Shown: positions 22,790 through 24,439 of the stretch, in pieces
How the letters are laid out: each line of letters opens with the position of its first letter
Numbering within the stretch: the first letter of the stretch is position 1
Source of the DNA: UBA7985 sp049612785
GTDB lineage: Bacteria > Pseudomonadota > Alphaproteobacteria > UBA7985
Assembly: GCA_049612785.1 (NCBI GenBank)
Contig: JBMZBW010000029.1
Span: 1-24,439 of the forward strand
Direction of reading: 5' to 3'
DNA: 24,439 bases
Position numbers and translations under genes: made by a program
The notes under the pieces: model-generated
Told to the model about the DNA's origin: nothing
What the model saw: the letters and a program-made list of their open reading frames with translations, nothing else
Databases searched by the model: none

Positions 22790-23223
22790 AACCTTCCCCC
22801 CTTCTGGCCCGACTGATCGCCGTCGTTGTTCTGACCCTGCTGGTGCCTTTCTCGGCCAGAGCGCAGGAAAAGATTGATGTTGAAACAGCGCAAGCCTTGG
22901 CAAAGACGGGTGATGTCCTGCTGCTGGACATTCGAACCCCGCGAGAGTGGAAACAAACCGGCGTCTCACCTTTGGCGACAACGCTCAACATGCGCGAAAG
23001 CTCCTTCGGCTCAGATTTAATGAGCCTTATCGAAAACGACCGCGACCGACCCATTGCGCTGATCTGCGCTTCGGGCGGACGCTCTGGATATTTGGCTCAG
23101 GTCATGGCGGAAGCTGGATTTTCCAAAGTATACGATGTCTCTGAAGGAATGATGGGGTCCAAGGCTGGGCCGGGATGGATTGGCACGGGCCTACCCGTTG
23201 TCGCTTTCGACCCCAACCGCTGA
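22786..23223 (+). CDS. Exported rhodanese-like sulfurtransferase
   Basis: A 145-residue single-domain rhodanese with a Sec signal peptide (1-26, ARA|QE). The active-site loop is Cys94-Ala-Ser-Gly-Gly-Arg-Ser (CASGGRS), preceded by LLLDIRTPREW (46-56). Periplasmic rhodaneses accept sulfane sulfur from thiosulfate or persulfides, or act as thiol carriers. The ATG at 22786 is coupled to the Lin0512 copy B stop (ATGA); an in-frame ATG at 22762 would put extra charged residues before the signal. It ends the operon and its last 33 bp overlap the 3' end of the convergent acetyltransferase gene. Confidence 0.9.
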   Translation: MKPSPLLARLIAVVVLTLLVPFSARAQEKIDVETAQALAKTGDVLLLDIRTPREWKQTGVSPLATTLNMRESSFGSDLMSLIENDRDRPIALICASGGRSGYLAQVMAEAGFSKVYDVSEGMMGSKAGPGWIGTGLPVVAFDPNR

Positions 23224-23751
23224 CCCCAGCCACTTATACATATACGTTGTCCCGTCGAGCCTTTCTGGATCGTCTGGGGCTATTGCAAACCCAGGGATCT
23301 CACCAGCGCTCTCAAAGCCGAACTTTGCATACAGCGGCTGGGCGCTGTCATTGGTTCGGGTATCCAGCGTCAGAAGTCGAAAGCCACGCCTTTCCGCTTC
23401 CTGGATCAACGCAGCCAGCAGCCTACCGGCAATACCCTGTCGCCGATAAGCCGGATGAACCATCATCTTCGCCACTTCAGCCTTGTGCATCTGGTTTGGC
23501 ATCGTTGGCAGAACCAATTGCGCAGTACCAACAATTGCCCCGCCCTGCTCCGCCTGCGCAGCAAACAGCACCGACGACCCACTTTGGACCATGGGTAAGA
23601 CCCGCTCGAGCCAGAACGCGGCGGCATCAGATCGGGTAAAGGGCTGAACAAAACCAATGCTCGCCCCTGACGCGACCGACTGGCCCAGCATGGCAGCAAA
23701 ATCATTGATGTTCGTTTGCAGGAATGATCCGTCAGCCTGTTTTATCATCAT
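23191..23751 (-). CDS. GNAT-family N-acetyltransferase
   Basis: A protein of 186 residues with the acetyl-CoA pyrophosphate-binding motif RRQGIAGRL in VHPAYRRQGIAGRLL, the preceding strand HKAEVAKMMV and the C-terminal AQPLYAKFGFE block typical of GNAT enzymes. The substrate cannot be read; similar proteins acetylate small amines or proteins. Start is uncertain: ATG at 23751 or 23748, with AAAGGG immediately upstream, or TTG at 23763. The gene converges on the rhodanese gene and overlaps it by 33 bp (23191-23223). Confidence 0.88.
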   Translation of the reverse strand: MMIKQADGSFLQTNINDFAAMLGQSVASGASIGFVQPFTRSDAAAFWLERVLPMVQSGSSVLFAAQAEQGGAIVGTAQLVLPTMPNQMHKAEVAKMMVHPAYRRQGIAGRLLAALIQEAERRGFRLLTLDTRTNDSAQPLYAKFGFESAGEIPGFAIAPDDPERLDGTTYMYKWLGSAVGVESDNG

Positions 23752-23856
23752 CCCTTTAACCAACCCAACTGCCCACGCCTGTCAATCTCATCCGTGCTTT
23801 CGCTAGGACCTAAGCCTGAAACGATGTGAGCAGCTGCACAGGATCATCACGCCCAT

Positions 23857-23873
23857 TGGACACAGCAGGTCCA
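23857..23873. repeat. Inverted repeat upstream of the coiled-coil protein promoter
   Basis: TGGAC (23857-23861) and GTCCA (23869-23873) form a 5-bp inverted repeat with 7-nt spacing, about 55-70 bp upstream of the -24 element at 23927. The 8-bp palindrome GCAGCTGC lies just before it (about 23830-23837). They could be enhancer-binding sites for a sigma-54 activator; that is inference from position only. Confidence 0.25.
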
Positions 23874-23926
23874 GCGCTTGCGAGAATTCAACGCTCCCTT
23901 CCGTTTTTTAGTTAAATTCGTACTTT

Positions 23927-23942
23927 TGGCACGCCCTTGGCT
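23927..23942 (+). promoter_or_regulatory. Sigma-54 (RpoN) -24/-12 promoter
   Basis: TGGCACG (23927-23933), four bases, then TGGCT (23938-23942) matches the consensus TGGCACG-N4-TTGCW at all but one position, including the invariant GG and GC with correct spacing. Transcription would begin near 23953, about 38 bp before the ATG at 23991 of the exported coiled-coil protein. No competing sigma-70 promoter is evident. Confidence 0.6.
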
Positions 23943-23990
23943 CTTTCCTCGGCAAAGAAGAATTTTTCGATGTTCAGAGGAACAATTTGC

Positions 23991-24439
23991 ATGAAAAACA
24001 TTTTGAAGATGAGCCTGAGTCTCACGGCTTTCGCACTTGCCAGCTCAGCCGCCGCTAACCCCGCAGCACAGATTTCAAAACTCGAAACAAAGCTCGACCG
24101 GCTCATTAACTATTTCGATGCCAACTGCGATGAAGACGCTCTCACCCCGAAGTGCAAGCGGGTTGAAGACAGCATCCTGCGGCTCGACGAGGAAATCCAG
24201 CACGCTAAGGAAGCGGTCAGCGTTAGCCTTCGGACGACTGCCAGCGTGTCCGTTAAGGGCGGCACGCCAAGTATGATTGACCGACAATTTGAAATTCTGC
24301 AGGTGCGCATGAAGAAGATTGAGAACTTCATGCAGCGGCTTGAAGCGTCAAACGATCCGCAAAAAGATGCGAAGTTAAAGGCACTCCAAACACAGCTAGA
24401 TCTGGTTCAAAGTCGGATGCTTCAGCTTCAGGCCAACCA
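23991..24439 (+). CDS. Exported coiled-coil protein, 3' end beyond the window (partial)
   Basis: The frame is open for 149 codons to the window edge with no stop, so only the start of the protein is seen. ATG at 23991 is preceded by AGAGGA at about 9-10 nt. A Sec signal peptide (MKNILKMSLS start, cleavage near SAAA|NP, residue 22) is followed by heptad-like helices (28-43, 56-75, 95-149) rich in Leu, Lys, Glu and Gln. Two cysteines, Cys46 and Cys55, flank a short acidic loop and could pair in the periplasm. It resembles no enzyme I know. Its own sigma-54-like promoter suggests conditional expression, for instance in nitrogen limitation or envelope/motility programmes. Confidence 0.75.
   Translation, partial: MKNILKMSLSLTAFALASSAAANPAAQISKLETKLDRLINYFDANCDEDALTPKCKRVEDSILRLDEEIQHAKEAVSVSLRTTASVSVKGGTPSMIDRQFEILQVRMKKIENFMQRLEASNDPQKDAKLKALQTQLDLVQSRMLQLQAN

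Noticed and set aside
1..24439. tRNA, rRNA, CRISPR array, insertion sequence or prophage
   Set aside because: No cloverleaf, spaced direct-repeat array, transposase, integrase or phage structural gene was seen on either strand.

Overview
The window looks like chromosomal DNA of a free-living, probably marine, alphaproteobacterium. This rests on protein flavour: a Roseobacter-like taurine:pyruvate aminotransferase, a DUF3726 protein, a SulP/Usp pair, a Lin0512 pair and a dipeptidase-like protein of a type I associate with Rhodobacterales. No rRNA marker is present, so the order is not fixed. Coding is dense, no intergenic gap exceeds 300 bp, and I see no tRNA, rRNA, insertion sequence, prophage or CRISPR. 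Five genes appear to use GTG or TTG starts.

Layout. (1) 1-4700, minus strand: a DUF442 sulfurtransferase, a tpa-like aminotransferase with a textbook terminator, a membrane fatty-acid/sterol hydroxylase and a long-form GapB-type GAPDH. (2) 4903-6211, plus strand: an AhpD/CMD-type peroxidase-related protein and a stand-alone Tat-exported Rieske protein, closed by a strong terminator. (3) 6232-8198, minus strand: a transaldolase-family protein coupled to an FrhB-like iron-sulfur flavoprotein. (4) 8444-10846, plus strand: glycerophosphodiesterase, an arylmalonate-decarboxylase/maleate-isomerase-like protein and a sulfotransferase. (5) 10849-13235, minus strand: a DegT aminotransferase and a thiolase. 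(6) 13393-17495, plus strand, divergent from block 5: a coupled operon of an M19 dipeptidase-fold protein lacking several metal ligands, a 560-aa protein of unknown function, a DUF3726 protein and an Ldh_2-family dehydrogenase. (7) 17496-18800, minus strand: a glutamine-synthetase-family ligase. (8) 18996-21341, plus strand: SulP transporter and tandem universal stress protein. (9) 21427-23223, plus strand: a four-gene operon of exported JAMM-like protein, two Lin0512 paralogues and exported rhodanese. (10) A GNAT acetyltransferase on the minus strand and, at the right edge, the start of an exported coiled-coil protein behind a good sigma-54-type promoter.

Blocks 3-7 read as a small-molecule metabolic island: PLP transaminase, thiolase, amide ligase, dipeptidase-like protein, NAD(P) oxidoreductase, decarboxylase/isomerase, sulfotransferase and an Fe-S flavoprotein. 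The substrate cannot be read from sequence. A sulfur theme recurs (Tpa, sulfotransferase, SulP, rhodanese, DUF442, and an Ldh_2 family that includes sulfolactate dehydrogenases), but a shared pathway is only inference. The best candidates for an undescribed system are the block 6 operon and the block 9 operon.
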